From: Astragalus membranaceus
Taxonomy: Eukaryota > Streptophyta > Magnoliopsida > Fabales > Fabaceae
Length of the DNA stretch: 64,000 nucleotides
Direction: 5' to 3'
Assembly (NCBI GenBank): GCA_039519185.1
Contig: CM076848.1
Coordinates: 122,154,989-122,218,988, forward strand
Positions 33,918-43,578 of this stretch are shown piece by piece; the stretch's first letter is position 1; each line of letters opens with the position of its first letter. Under the pieces are notes generated by a model. That model was not told the origin of the DNA and made no database searches. It saw only the letters and a list, made by a program, of their open reading frames with translations. Made by a program: the position numbers and the translations under genes.

Positions 33918-34420
33918 TATGTCAGCAGGCCAAGACTATGAATACAGCACCGGCAGGCTTGCTACAGCCTCTACCGATTCCATCACAGGTATGGGAAGAT
34001 GTTTCAATGGATTTTATAACTGGGTTGCCTGTATCATTTGGTTTTACTGTTATATTGGTAGTGGTAGATCGCCTTACCAAGTATGCTCATTTTATGGAAC
34101 TAAAAACTGATTACACAAGCAAGTCAGTGGCTGAATCTTTTATGGCAAATGTGAATAAGTTACATGGAATGCCAAAATCAATTGTTTCAGATAGAGATAG
34201 AGTATTCACTAGTAAATTCTGGCAACACTTGTTTGAATTGCAGGGTACTTCCTTGGCTATGAGCTCAGCTTATCACCCACAAAGTGACGGGCAAGCCGAG
34301 GCAGTAAACAAATGTGTTGAGATGTTTCTGAGATGTTTTGCTGCTAACAACCCGAAGACTTGGCACAAAGCTTTGAATTGGGCAGAGTACTGGTACAATT
34401 CTTCATTTCACCAAGCATAG
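33869..34420 (+). pseudogene. Element B integrase core
   Basis: In the +2 frame relative to RT. It has the CVVC half of the H2C2 zinc finger, DFITGLPVSFGFTVILVVVD (first Asp of DDE), SIVSDRDRVFTSKFW (second Asp) and SSAYHPQSDGQAEAVNK (Glu). The frame breaks at SSFHQ near 34405, where two or so bases are missing relative to the family, and continues in the ORF at 34360. Confidence 0.85.
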
Positions 34421-35217
34421 GCATGACTCCATTCAAAGTTGTATATGGACGTGATCCTCCTATGTTAATCAAGTATACACCAACTGGCAATGATCCAATT
34501 GATGTACAGGAGCAGTTGCTGATGAGAGACACAGTAATAACAGAATTAAAAGCCAATCTGCAGCGAGCTCAATAGGTGATGAAAGCTACAACTGATAAGA
34601 AGAGAACTGATGTGAACTATGAGGTTGGTGATCTAGTTTTGGTTAAGTTACAACCCTATAGACAGACCTCGGTGGCATTGAGGAAAAACCAGAAGCTGGG
34701 GAGGCGTTTCTTTGGACCATTTCCAATAGTAGCCAGGATTGGAAACGTGGCATACAAGTTACAATTGCCTGCTGCAGCAAAGATTCATCCTACATTTCAT
34801 GTCTCTCAGTTGAAGAAATTCAAAGGTGACACGATTGAGCCATATCTCTCATTTCCATTAACAACAATTGAGGAAGGACCTGTTATTCAACCAGAAGTTG
34901 TTCTGTAGATCAGAACCGTAGTGAAAGGCAATCAAGAAGTGACTCAGGTGCTAGTCAAATGGGTTGATATACCAGAAGCTGATGCAACTTGGGAAGACAA
35001 AGATGACTTTGTGCACAACTATCCTACCTTCAACCTTGAGGACAAGGTTGTTTTTAAAGGGGATGGTAATGTTATGAATGGTACAATTGGTGAATCAATT
35101 GGTCAAGTGGTGACAGACATGCGCCATGAAGCAAGTGGAATGGAATTAGCTCAGCCTCGTCGTGGTGTGCGTAGCAAGAGGGGCCACCCAAAGTGGAGGG
35201 ATTTCGTTATGCAGTAG
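34405..35217 (+). pseudogene. Element B integrase C terminus and chromodomain, running into the 3' LTR
   Basis: One frame with two stops (TAG at 34573-34575 and 34906-34908). It holds GMTPFKVVYGRDPP, the GPF/Y-type module GRRFFGPFPIVARIGNVAYK and HVSQLKKFKG, then a chromodomain (TQVLVKWVDIPEADATWEDK, about 34945-35005). The last 49 codons (to 35217) lie inside the 3' LTR and end QPRRGVRSKRGHPKWRDFVM. The chromodomain normally guides integration to heterochromatin. Confidence 0.85.
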
Positions 35218-35409
35218 TCACACTATATGTGTGACTTGTGAGTGAGAGAAGTTTTTATGCATTGTGAAGAATCTATTTCTCTCTCTTACCTTTACTCTTT
35301 GTACTTTTCTTCTGCACTTTTCCTTCGATTGTACTCTCAGAAACCTTGGCTGAACTCATTTCCTTGAATAACATTCCATTTCCACCTTGCTTAATTTAGT
35401 ATTGTGACA
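35070..35409 (+). repeat. 3' LTR of element B
   Basis: 340 bp, preceded by the purine-rich AAAGGGGATGGTAA. Its first 148 bases are also the end of the pol reading frame. Confidence 0.9.
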
Positions 35410-35414
35410 GTATA

Positions 35415-35585
35415 ACCGTAAAAAAAAACAAACCATATGTTACACCTGAAAGAGTTTGTTAAGAATGAAAAAGAAAGAGAGACATATGGTGAAACTGCGT
35501 GTCTAAAGTACACAACGGAGACCGTTTTATATAGGCTCAAGGCAATAAATACAAATAATGACTGAAATAATAACAGAATATCTTA
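35415..35585. other. Unassigned sequence between elements B and D
   Basis: No gene. On the minus strand it has CCTATATAAAACGG near 35530, a promoter-like TATA box, so it may be a fragment of another LTR or of background DNA. Confidence 0.35.
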
Positions 35586-35733
35586 CCCATACAATCACAC
35601 AATTCATACAATTAACAATGAAATGTTGTTTTCACCCTCTTAACATGTCCATAACTTGATTTATTATTTTATCGAATAATAGTTCGCTAGTTAATTTCAT
35701 AAAACGAAATTAATCGAAATTAGGGATGTTACA
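35586..35733 (-). repeat. Truncated 3' LTR of element D
   Basis: Begins TGTAACATCCCTAATTTCG on the minus strand directly after the polypurine tract AAAAGTTGGGGTGAT (35748-35734). Matches 61120-61264; similarity stops at about 35586, so the rest is lost. Confidence 0.8.
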
Positions 35734-35782
35734 ATCACCCCAACTTTTAAAATTTGGTCCTCAAAATTGAACAAAACATACC

Positions 35783-36290
35783 TCATGAAAATAGATATGG
35801 ATATCTAGCCCGCATGTCGTCCTCCAATTCCCAAACTACTTTGATAATGGGAATTGTCCTCGTCCGAAGCGTCTTCTCGCCACGTTCCATGATGTAACTA
35901 GGATGAGGTTGAAAAGACAAATCCGGTCTAAGGTCAATCGTCTCAAAACTTAACGGTTGACTCGGATCGGAAATATATTTCCTTAGCTGAGATACATGGA
36001 ATACATCATGTAGATTGGACAAAGCTGGAGGTAAAGCAATACGGTAAGCTACTAGCCCAATACGCTCGATAATTTGGAAAGGCCCAACATACCGAGGACT
36101 GAGTTTCTTCGCCCGCAATGCCCAACCGGTACCAATTGTTTGAGAAAATCTCAAAACCACATGATCGCCAGACTCAAATTCTAGCAGTCTTCTTCTCTTG
36201 TCCGCAACTTTTCTGCCTACACTGGGCAGCCTTCATTCTTTCTCTGATCTTCCGGATCTTTTCGGTTGTCTCAAGAATCAAATCAGGGTC
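35783..36290 (-). pseudogene. Element D pol C terminus with a shortened chromodomain
   Basis: Contains KLSPRYVGPFQIIERIGLVA and HDVFHVSQLRKY (integrase C-terminal module). The end reads LRTRTIPIIKVVWELEDDMR, whereas Tekay chromodomains have about a dozen more residues between KVVW and EATWE. The chromodomain core is therefore deleted. The 5' part is joined to the integrase by a frameshift at about 36292. Confidence 0.75.
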
Positions 36291-37893
36291 CTAACAACCG
36301 ATCTTCACCGACATCCCACCAACATAGTGGCGTTCTGCACTTCCTCCCATACAAGGCTTCAAATGGAGCAATTCCGATACTGGAATGATAGCTGTTGTTA
36401 TAAGCAAACTCCACAAATGGAAGGGGATCCTCCCATTTTCTTCTATTATCAAGCATACAAGCTCGAAGTATATCCTCTAAAGTCTGAATAGTCCTCTCTG
36501 TCTGACCATCCGTTTGCGGGTGATAGGCAGTGCTAACAAACACTTTTGTTCCCAAAGCTTGGTTTAAAGCTTTCCAAAATCGAGAACTGAACTTTGGATC
36601 ACGATCTGACACAATACTTGTAGGAACTCCATGCAACCTCACTATACTCTTCAGATATTCCTCTGCTAACTGGGAAACCTTACTGTTCGAATGAACAGGA
36701 ATAAAATGAGCTGATTTGGTTAGACGATCCACAACTACCCAGATGGAATCGTTACCGGCTTGGGACCTTGGTAATCCCATGACAAAGTCCATAGAAATAT
36801 CTTCCCATTTCCATATTGGCACATTCAACGGCTGTAAATGACCAGCAGGCTTCTGGTACTCTACCTTAACCCTTTGACAAGTTAGGCATCGAGACACAAA
36901 TTCTGCAATTTCTACTTTCATCCCTGGCCACCAGTACATCTGTTTCAAATCCCGATACATCTTGGTAGACCCAGGATGTATGGAATATTGACTTCGATGT
37001 GCTTCCTCTAACACTTTGCTTTTAATGTCATCATCCTTTGGCACACAAATCCTACCGTTGAAGCAAATAATCCCATCGCCATCTTCAGTAAAATTTGGTA
37101 ACCTTCTTTGAGCTTGCAACTCTACATCAATTTCTTGAGCTGAGCGAATCAGATTTCTCAATAAACTCGAAATCTGGATATGATTCAACACTAACCGGTT
37201 CTTCCTTTGTTTCACATTCAGATCTAAGTCTCTGAAAGACTCTAGCAACTTCATCCCATGCATCATTAATTCTACCGTATGAATAGATTTCCTACTCAAC
37301 GCATCAGCTACAACATTGGCCCTCCCGGGATGATACTTCAACTCGAAGTCATAATCCTTCAGAAATTCAACCCATCTTCTTTGCCTATTATTCAATTCTT
37401 TCTGGTCAAATAGATACTTAAGGCTCTTGTGATCACTAAAGACTTCGAAACGAGAACCGTATAGGTAATGTCTCCAAATCTTTAGAGCATACACAATTGC
37501 TGCTAACTCTAAGTCATGAGTTGGGTAATTCTCTTCATGCGGTTTCAACTGTCTGGAGGCATAAGCAACCACTTGTTGATTCTGCATTAAAACACACCCT
37601 AAACCCTTCCCGGAGGCATCACTGTAAATTTGGAATCCCAGTGACGGATCTGGAAGAATTAGGATTGGAGCAGATGTCAACCTACTTTTCAACTCTTGAA
37701 AACTTTCCTCACAATCGGAATTCCATTCAAACGGCTGACCCTTGCGAGTTAACCGAGTAAGTGGAAGGACTAACTGTGAGAACCCTTCAATAAATCTCCG
37801 ATAGTAACCAGCTAGACCTAAGAAACTTCTTACTTCGGTCATAGACGTTGGTTGTTCCCAATTCAACACTTCTTCTACCTTGCTAGGATCCAC
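36283..37893 (-). CDS. Element D RNase H-integrase ORF (536 aa)
   Basis: Starts with the RT thumb/connection EVRSFLGLAGYYRRFIEGFS. RNase H has IYSDASGKGLGCVLMQNQQV, YPTHDLELAAIVYALKIWRH and NVVADALSRK. Integrase has the H2C2 zinc finger (HPGSTKMYRDL, CLTCQRVK) and DDE residues in DISMDFVMGLPRSQ, SIVSDRDPKFSSRFW and AYHPQTDGQTERTIQ. The ORF ends early because of one extra C at about 36292. It is in frame with the upstream RT ORF, separated by a single TAG. Confidence 0.9.
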   Translation of the reverse strand: MDPSKVEEVLNWEQPTSMTEVRSFLGLAGYYRRFIEGFSQLVLPLTRLTRKGQPFEWNSDCEESFQELKSRLTSAPILILPDPSLGFQIYSDASGKGLGCVLMQNQQVVAYASRQLKPHEENYPTHDLELAAIVYALKIWRHYLYGSRFEVFSDHKSLKYLFDQKELNNRQRRWVEFLKDYDFELKYHPGRANVVADALSRKSIHTVELMMHGMKLLESFRDLDLNVKQRKNRLVLNHIQISSLLRNLIRSAQEIDVELQAQRRLPNFTEDGDGIICFNGRICVPKDDDIKSKVLEEAHRSQYSIHPGSTKMYRDLKQMYWWPGMKVEIAEFVSRCLTCQRVKVEYQKPAGHLQPLNVPIWKWEDISMDFVMGLPRSQAGNDSIWVVVDRLTKSAHFIPVHSNSKVSQLAEEYLKSIVRLHGVPTSIVSDRDPKFSSRFWKALNQALGTKVFVSTAYHPQTDGQTERTIQTLEDILRACMLDNRRKWEDPLPFVEFAYNNSYHSSIGIAPFEALYGRKCRTPLCWWDVGEDRLLGP

Positions 37894-37905
37894 TGCGATT
37901 CCCGA

Positions 37906-38823
37906 CTAAGATATCACATGACCCAGAAACTTTACTTCAGGCATCCAGAAATCACACTTTGAGGGCTTTGCAAATAGCTTCTTTTCTCGGAGTACATTCA
38001 GAACAATTCGGAGATGCTGAACATGCTCCTCAATGGTCTTTGAGTACACCAAGATATCATCGATGAATACCACTACAAACTGAACCAGGTACGGGTGGAA
38101 GACTCTGTTCATGTAATCCATGAATACCGCGGGAGCATTAGTTAGACCGAAGGGCATCACTACAAATTCGTAATGTCCATACCGAGTACGGAAAGCCGTC
38201 TTCGGAATGTCTAAGGCTCTCACCTTTATCTGATGATAACCCGATCTTAGATCAATTTTAGAAAATACTGCAGCACCTCGAAGTTGATCGAGCAAATCGT
38301 CTATCCTCGGTAAAGAATACTTATTCTTGATAGTTACCTTGTTCAATTGGCGGTAGTTAATACACAATCGCATGCTCCCATCTTTCTTCTTGACAAGCAA
38401 TACCGGAGCACCCCATGGTGAAGCACTAGACCTAACAAAATTCTTTGATATCAACTCTTCCAGTTGAGATTTTAATTCCTTTAATTCTAAAGGAGACATT
38501 TTATATGGAGCAATAGAGATTGGCCCTGTTCCCGGAACCAACTCTATTGAGAATTCCACCTCACGATCCGGAGGTAATGAGGAAACTTCATCCGGAAAAA
38601 CATCCAGAAATTCATTAACAACTTGTACAGAGGACAAATCTAAACCAGTTTCAGTCGATGCAAACAACATAATAACATAAGCTTCCGCACCTTGAAATAG
38701 AGATTGGATTGCCGACGTGATGGAGATAATTGCTTCAGAATTTGACTTTGGTAGTTCAACTGATTCCGAGGCGAAACTGACACGATTTGCCGTCATCCAG
38801 TTCATACCCAAGACGATATCCAT
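37906..38823 (-). CDS. Element D protease end and reverse transcriptase (305 aa open)
   Basis: Starts within the protease tail (MDIVLGMNWMTANRVSFASE). The linker has VNEFLDVFPDEVSSLPPDRE, then RT motifs LVKKKDGSMRLCINYRQLNK, FRTRYGHYEFVVMPFGLTNA and the catalytic VVVFIDDILVYSKTIEEH, all intact. It stops at a TAG (37906-37908) after FLGHVIS and continues in the same frame into RNase H. Confidence 0.9.
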   Translation of the reverse strand: MDIVLGMNWMTANRVSFASESVELPKSNSEAIISITSAIQSLFQGAEAYVIMLFASTETGLDLSSVQVVNEFLDVFPDEVSSLPPDREVEFSIELVPGTGPISIAPYKMSPLELKELKSQLEELISKNFVRSSASPWGAPVLLVKKKDGSMRLCINYRQLNKVTIKNKYSLPRIDDLLDQLRGAAVFSKIDLRSGYHQIKVRALDIPKTAFRTRYGHYEFVVMPFGLTNAPAVFMDYMNRVFHPYLVQFVVVFIDDILVYSKTIEEHVQHLRIVLNVLREKKLFAKPSKCDFWMPEVKFLGHVIS

Positions 38824-39131
38824 ACCTCTAATAGGTAAACAAATAAAGTCTATAACGAAGTTTCTGTCTCCTAAGGCCAGAAGACAGCTTTGACATAAAG
38901 ACTCGGTCTGGACGCCGACCCTTGGCAGCAGTTAAAATAGTTATTGGTTCGGATAGCGGAGATAAGGCTAATCTCAACCGGTCAACACATACTTGAGAAA
39001 TAAAACAATGAGTAGCACCTGAATCATATAATATACTGACGAGTTATTGAAAAGAGATCCCATACCCCTCAGTAGATTATCTGAAGACTTGACTTTCTCA
39101 GCATCCAACGTGTAGATCCTTCTTGAGTCGT
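38824..39131 (-). pseudogene. Element D protease, frameshifted
   Basis: Near 39030 the frame ILYDSGATHCFISQ carries the intact protease active site DSGA. Frameshifts on both sides separate it from gag and from the downstream pol ORF. Confidence 0.7.
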
Positions 39132-40080
39132 TCATGTACGATCATCTTCACGCTTCTTCTTCGCAGGGCATTGGGTAGCATAATGGCCCTCTTTCTTGCA
39201 GTAGTAACAGAAATTAGACCCAACTTGGCATTCACCACGATGAGGCTTACCACATTTAGAACAAACACTGAACTTTGAGGAATCTGATGATTGAGCTTGT
39301 TTTCCTCTGTTGAAGTTACCCTTTGACTTTGCCTGTGGAGTTGATGATTCAGCCACCTTCTTCTTCCCTTTCCAATACTCTCTTTTCTCTTCATACATTC
39401 TATTGAGATCCGCTTCGGCAACATAGGCATGTTGCACCAAAGCAGCATAGTTGGTCATAGCATAAGAGCTAAGACCTTGGGCAACATCAGCACGGAGACC
39501 TGCCTTATACATCTGTATCTTCCATTCATCATTCGGAGTATACCTTGCTAACTGATAGAATTGAAACAACTTCTCAAACTTGGCGGTGAATTCACCCACC
39601 GTCATATCACCTTGTCTCTGCTTACTAAGCTTCATCACCGGAGGAAATAAATTCATGTCCAATAAAAAATTCCTTGAAGTTAAACAAAGTAATAGGAGTT
39701 TCTTGATTCACCATTAGTTCATGAGCAATGGTCCACTGGGTTTGGGCTTCCTCTTCTAGCATATGAGCTGCAAAGAGTACATTTTCTTCTTCGCTGCAAT
39801 GCAGACTCCTGAAAATTTTCTCCATAGAGTCCAACCAGTAATAAGATACCATCACATCCGGTCCTCCCTTGAAACTTGGGGGATTCATCCTTTGGAAACG
39901 GAAATAAGCTCTATTCGGATCTTCCGGAGTAGGCTGTTGAACATTAAGCTGCTGCTGATTCATCTGCTGCTGATGCATTTCCATCATGTCCTGCATCATC
40001 TTTTGCTGATTCTCAATCACATTCTGCATCCACTCGGAATGTGGGTCAATGGGTGGGTTTCTCCTACCTCTTCCAGCCAT
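39132..40080 (-). pseudogene. Element D gag
   Basis: The ATG at 40080 gives MAGRGRRNPPIDPHSEW. A Gln-rich coiled coil (HQQQMNQQQLN) precedes FRFQRMNPPSFKGGPD and the gag core AQTQWTIAHELM. A frameshift near 39650 is followed by GDMTVGEFTAKFEKLFQFYQ, the basic region, and two zinc knuckles (CSKCGKPHRGEC and CYYCKKEGHYATQC). The shift inactivates this copy. Confidence 0.85.
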
Positions 40081-40198
40081 GATTCTGCGAAATATGCACA
40101 AAGTATTAAGTTGATCAGGCTCAATGTCTAATAGCATACTAAGAAGAATCAGACTTAGAAGACGTAACAGACTCTTAACATCTAAGTCCGACTAGGTC

Positions 40199-40215
40199 GA
40201 ACCGCTCTGATACCA
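40199..40215 (-). other. Primer-binding site of element D, tRNA-Met
   Basis: TGGTATCAGAGCGGTTC on the minus strand, three bases from the LTR end at 40219. Confidence 0.88.
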
Positions 40216-40218
40216 AAA

Positions 40219-40372
40219 TGTAACACCCTAATATTTCTATCAAATAGAAATGCTAAGATGCACGAAATGGCATACATCAGAGTAATACTTCCTGTTTAGA
40301 TATTGAACACAACTAAAAATTTTCGATGATTAACATCAAATAGTCTTAACAATCCATAACTTAAATGAAAAC
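40219..40372 (-). repeat. 5' LTR of element D, terminal piece
   Basis: On the minus strand this ends AGGGTGTTACA and matches the last 150 or so bases of the LTR of element A (GTTCAATATCTAAACAGGAA segment). It is cut at 40372 by LTR C. Confidence 0.78.
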
Positions 40373-42744
40373 TGTAACATCCCCTATTTTGCTATTTAAT
40401 TATAATGGCATAATATTAATTATTAGTGATTTATTAATTTATTGAAATTATTTAAATTGAAAGTGATTTGCTTGATTGACTTATTTTGCAAATGATGTGC
40501 TTGATTGAATTGATTGCATCACATTAGATTAATTAGGAGTGAGGGAATCATTAGGAAATAAATGTTTAAGTGAAGGGCGAAATTGTCTTTTCCTTATATC
40601 CTATATAAAACCCCTTTTCAGCTGAACTTTGGAACAACATTCATTTGTCTAGGATTAGAAACACCCAGCTGAAGAAGAGAAAGAGAGGGGAGAGGGCGTG
40701 AGTTGAGAGGGAGGAAGAGAGGAGGAGCTTCTCAAAGTCTATTGCATGTACAATCTGATTTCACCATTAGTTTCAGTTTTCCATCCTCTCTCCATTGATA
40801 CAATTTTCGAAACCATCCTCCTTCTCCACCACATTCCACCATTGAAGACCCACCAAGCCCCACCTAGCCAAATTCTGAGATTTGATGTTGCATGTGAGTT
40901 GGGTGAGTGTTAGAACCCTTATCAGCCCCTGAATCACGTATTGGAGCAGTCTAGGAGGTCTGGAATTCAACTTGTTCTGTTTGGAAACGGTTTGGTTGGA
41001 GAGTTCGTGAGTCGCCGTGTTCCGTGTTGCTAAGTCTTCGGTGCTATTGCTAATTGTCTTCTAAAGGTGAGTTCTATAACTCACTAGGAAAAACATGAAT
41101 ATGAGTTCTTGAGTTTGAATGTGAATCGGGATGGACATGGGAACGATCGGAATAGAAAAGAAAACGCGAAAAACTGTTTTTCTGAAATACTTTCAGTCAC
41201 GCACGGATCGTGTGTATGGGCGCACGGGTCGTGCGTGAGATTCTGGAACCACTGGTGCTGTTTTTGAAAACGCGCACGGGTCGTGTGCCAAGGCGCACGG
41301 ACCGTGCGTATCTTTCTGATGCGATATTTTGAAATACGTCCTAAGTCGTTCCGATTGGTCCTAAGTCCCTTCCAATCCACTCCCCAAGGTTCCCTTAGTA
41401 TGGGAACACTATAATCCTACGTGTTTGGCTATGACTGAAGTGGTAGTATTGATCGGGAAGTAATTCGGGATCGGAACGGAATGACATGATAAATGATGGA
41501 CACGCACGGATCGTGTGTATGGGCGCACGGGTCGTGCGTGGTCTTCGGGTTGCCTCTTTTAAAAAGTGTTTTAAATCATTCCAAACGATTCCAATTGCTT
41601 TCTAATCCTTCCTTCCACCTTCCCCAATGTTACCATAATTGAATTGCCCTGAATTGAGTGGTAATTGACTGTGATTGGATCTAAGTTATGTTAGTACCAT
41701 ATGATTGGTTGTGTTTGGATTACGTTCAGGTTAAGTGAATGCTCATGTGATTGACCATTGATTTCATGTTATAAATTTGTGTTTGATGTATTGTGCTGGA
41801 TTGACTGGTTTAGTAAGATTGATAAGATAAGTTAGCGAACCTTAGTAATCCATGAGAGATCACTTAATAATTAGACTAAGTTAGTAATTAGATCACGTTA
41901 GTAATAAGTTTATGTTCAGTTCAGTTCATTGTTCAGTTAAGTTATTATTATGTTTAAGTTTATTGTTGAGTTTAGTCCAGGTATATCTTCACATATATCT
42001 TTAGTCGGGGTGACGACCCTATTTAGTTTAGTGTGCTAGGGGAGAGGCAGTCATGAGCCTTATGAACCTAGGCCCCGTTAGGGACCCAGCCGATTAGTGG
42101 GGACGGGTTCACTGGAAGCTTATTATGCCAAGTGACCGGTGACACGCTATAACTTTAGTTAGTGTTGCATCTTGTAACCGGCTTGAGGGTTACGAGGTCA
42201 ACTTTTAGTTAGTTAGCCACATAGTCAACTTTGAGGACTATGAGTTATGAGTTTAGAATAATGAATCAAGCCTAATTGAACCGAGAGAATTAGTAAGGGG
42301 TCGCGATAGAACTCACTGAGACAAGTTGTCTCACCCAATCCATTATTGTTGTTTTTCAGTTAAGCAGGGAAAGTTGAAGACAGTAAGGCATGGCTATGGA
42401 GACGCTTGAGGAGCTGCCGCTATCTTTATTTCTTTATGTCTTGTATTTCAGTTTCCCTTGTATTTCTGTATTTCTATTCAGTATCTTAAGACTACTCGAT
42501 TGTACGACTTATGTCTTTCAAGTTGTAAATCGCTTCCGCAGATTTTCAGTTTTGAGTACTGAACACTAGTTGAGGGTGTAAGGACCGCTTTATGTATTTT
42601 ATATTAAGTTATGTTAGCGAACTTGATGGGTTTTTAGCATCGAGTATTAGCATGTGTTCAGTATTTAAAAAGGAAGTCACTCTGATGTATGCCAGTAGTG
42701 CGCTTCGGTAATTTCTACAAGTTAGAAATTAATGGGGTGTTACA
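40373..42744 (+). repeat. LTR of element C (2372 bp), with primer site downstream
   Basis: Starts TGTAACATCCCC and ends GGGGTGTTACA, followed by a tRNA-Met primer site at 42747-42763, so it is a 5' LTR in plus orientation. It shares the plan of the A and D LTRs, including three pairs of GC-rich dyads (41198-41238, 41272-41310, 41501-41540) and the ACTCACTGAGACAAG.. TCTCACC segment. No matching 3' LTR is in the window. Confidence 0.82.
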
Positions 42745-42876
42745 ATTGGTATCAGAGCAGTTCGACCCAGTCGGACTTAGAATCATGAGTCTCTTAAGTC
42801 CTCTAAGTGTGATTCCTCTTAGTATGCTATTAGACGTTTAGCCTGATCAACTAAACACTTTGTGCATATTTCGCAG
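42745..42876 (+). other. Leader of element C with tRNA-Met primer-binding site
   Basis: TGGTATCAGAGCAGTTC at 42747-42763, then a leader closely matching that of element D (TAGTATGCTATTAGAC, GCCTGATCAACT, GTGCATATTTCGCAG). Similarity ends precisely after TTTCGCAG at 42876, where D continues into its gag start and this copy switches to element G. Confidence 0.8.
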
Positions 42877-42901
42877 GGGTGATAGAGAGATTGAAAGAAG
42901 A

Positions 42902-43522
42902 ATGAGAAGAGAGGAGAGAATGGAAAGAGACATTACTGCTAGTAATGAAATATTATGGGCAGATCTCCGTAAAGCCCAAGAGAAGTACAAAGCAAAAGAG
43001 AGTGAAAAGAAAGAAAAAAGTGAGGAATTGAGAGAAAAAGAATTGATGAAAAAAGAGAAAGAAATTGAGAGCATTCTTGTGACTTCCCAAAAGTCAGTTG
43101 TCATTTCTTCTTCTACTTCTAGTGCTCTTCAAGTTACACATGTATCTTTATCTCCAAGAGAAGTTGGTGAGGAAAAGATAAGTTCTAGTTTTGATAGCAT
43201 TCAAGAGGAATTCAAATTAAAGGGAAAAGAGCAAGAGGGTGTCAAAAATAATATATCTCATTTTGAAGAAGAAAATAAAAACAAAAAGAGAAAGGAAAAT
43301 GTGAAAATAAAAGTTGAAAGTTGGCTTGTAATTGAACATGTGGGGAAAGAGGAATTATTGTCATGGACTCCTACAAATATCTTTCTTCAAAATAGTGTTT
43401 GTTTGCCTACTAATGCTACTGTATGTAGCAATGCTTATTCTATTTTGAAGGAACATGAAACAACAATTCCAAAAGTCGTACCCCAAAAGTTTCACAGAAT
43501 TGTGTTTGAACCTGGAGGATGA
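42902..43522 (+). CDS. Lys/Glu-rich coiled-coil ORF of element G (206 aa)
   Basis: Starts at the first in-frame ATG after the C/G junction. Residues 1-80 are strongly charged and heptad-like (KAQEKYKAKESEKKEKSEEL), followed by a Ser-rich stretch, another charged segment, and a less biased C terminus (VESWLVIEHVGKEELLSWTP, FHRIVFEPGG). No protease, RT or integrase motif is seen. Similar charged proteins are found as the only ORF of plant non-autonomous LTR elements; the function is unknown. Confidence 0.5.
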   Translation: MRREERMERDITASNEILWADLRKAQEKYKAKESEKKEKSEELREKELMKKEKEIESILVTSQKSVVISSSTSSALQVTHVSLSPREVGEEKISSSFDSIQEEFKLKGKEQEGVKNNISHFEEENKNKKRKENVKIKVESWLVIEHVGKEELLSWTPTNIFLQNSVCLPTNATVCSNAYSILKEHETTIPKVVPQKFHRIVFEPGG

Positions 43523-43578
43523 CGATGATTTCCAAAGGCTATAAATTCGAGGTTGAATTTTCTCGAAGAAGGAGAGAA

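Larger units (their letters stand above)
30258..35409 (+). mobile_element. Complete Reina-like chromovirus (element B)
   Basis: Two 340-bp LTRs (30258-30597, 35070-35409) with the target duplication GTATA on both sides (30253-30257, 35410-35414). The interior encodes gag, protease, RT, RNase H, integrase and a chromodomain in that order, the chromovirus layout; the short LTRs and RT type fit the Reina lineage. Seven differences between LTRs by eye (about 2%). In-frame stops and two frameshifts inactivate it. Confidence 0.93.
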
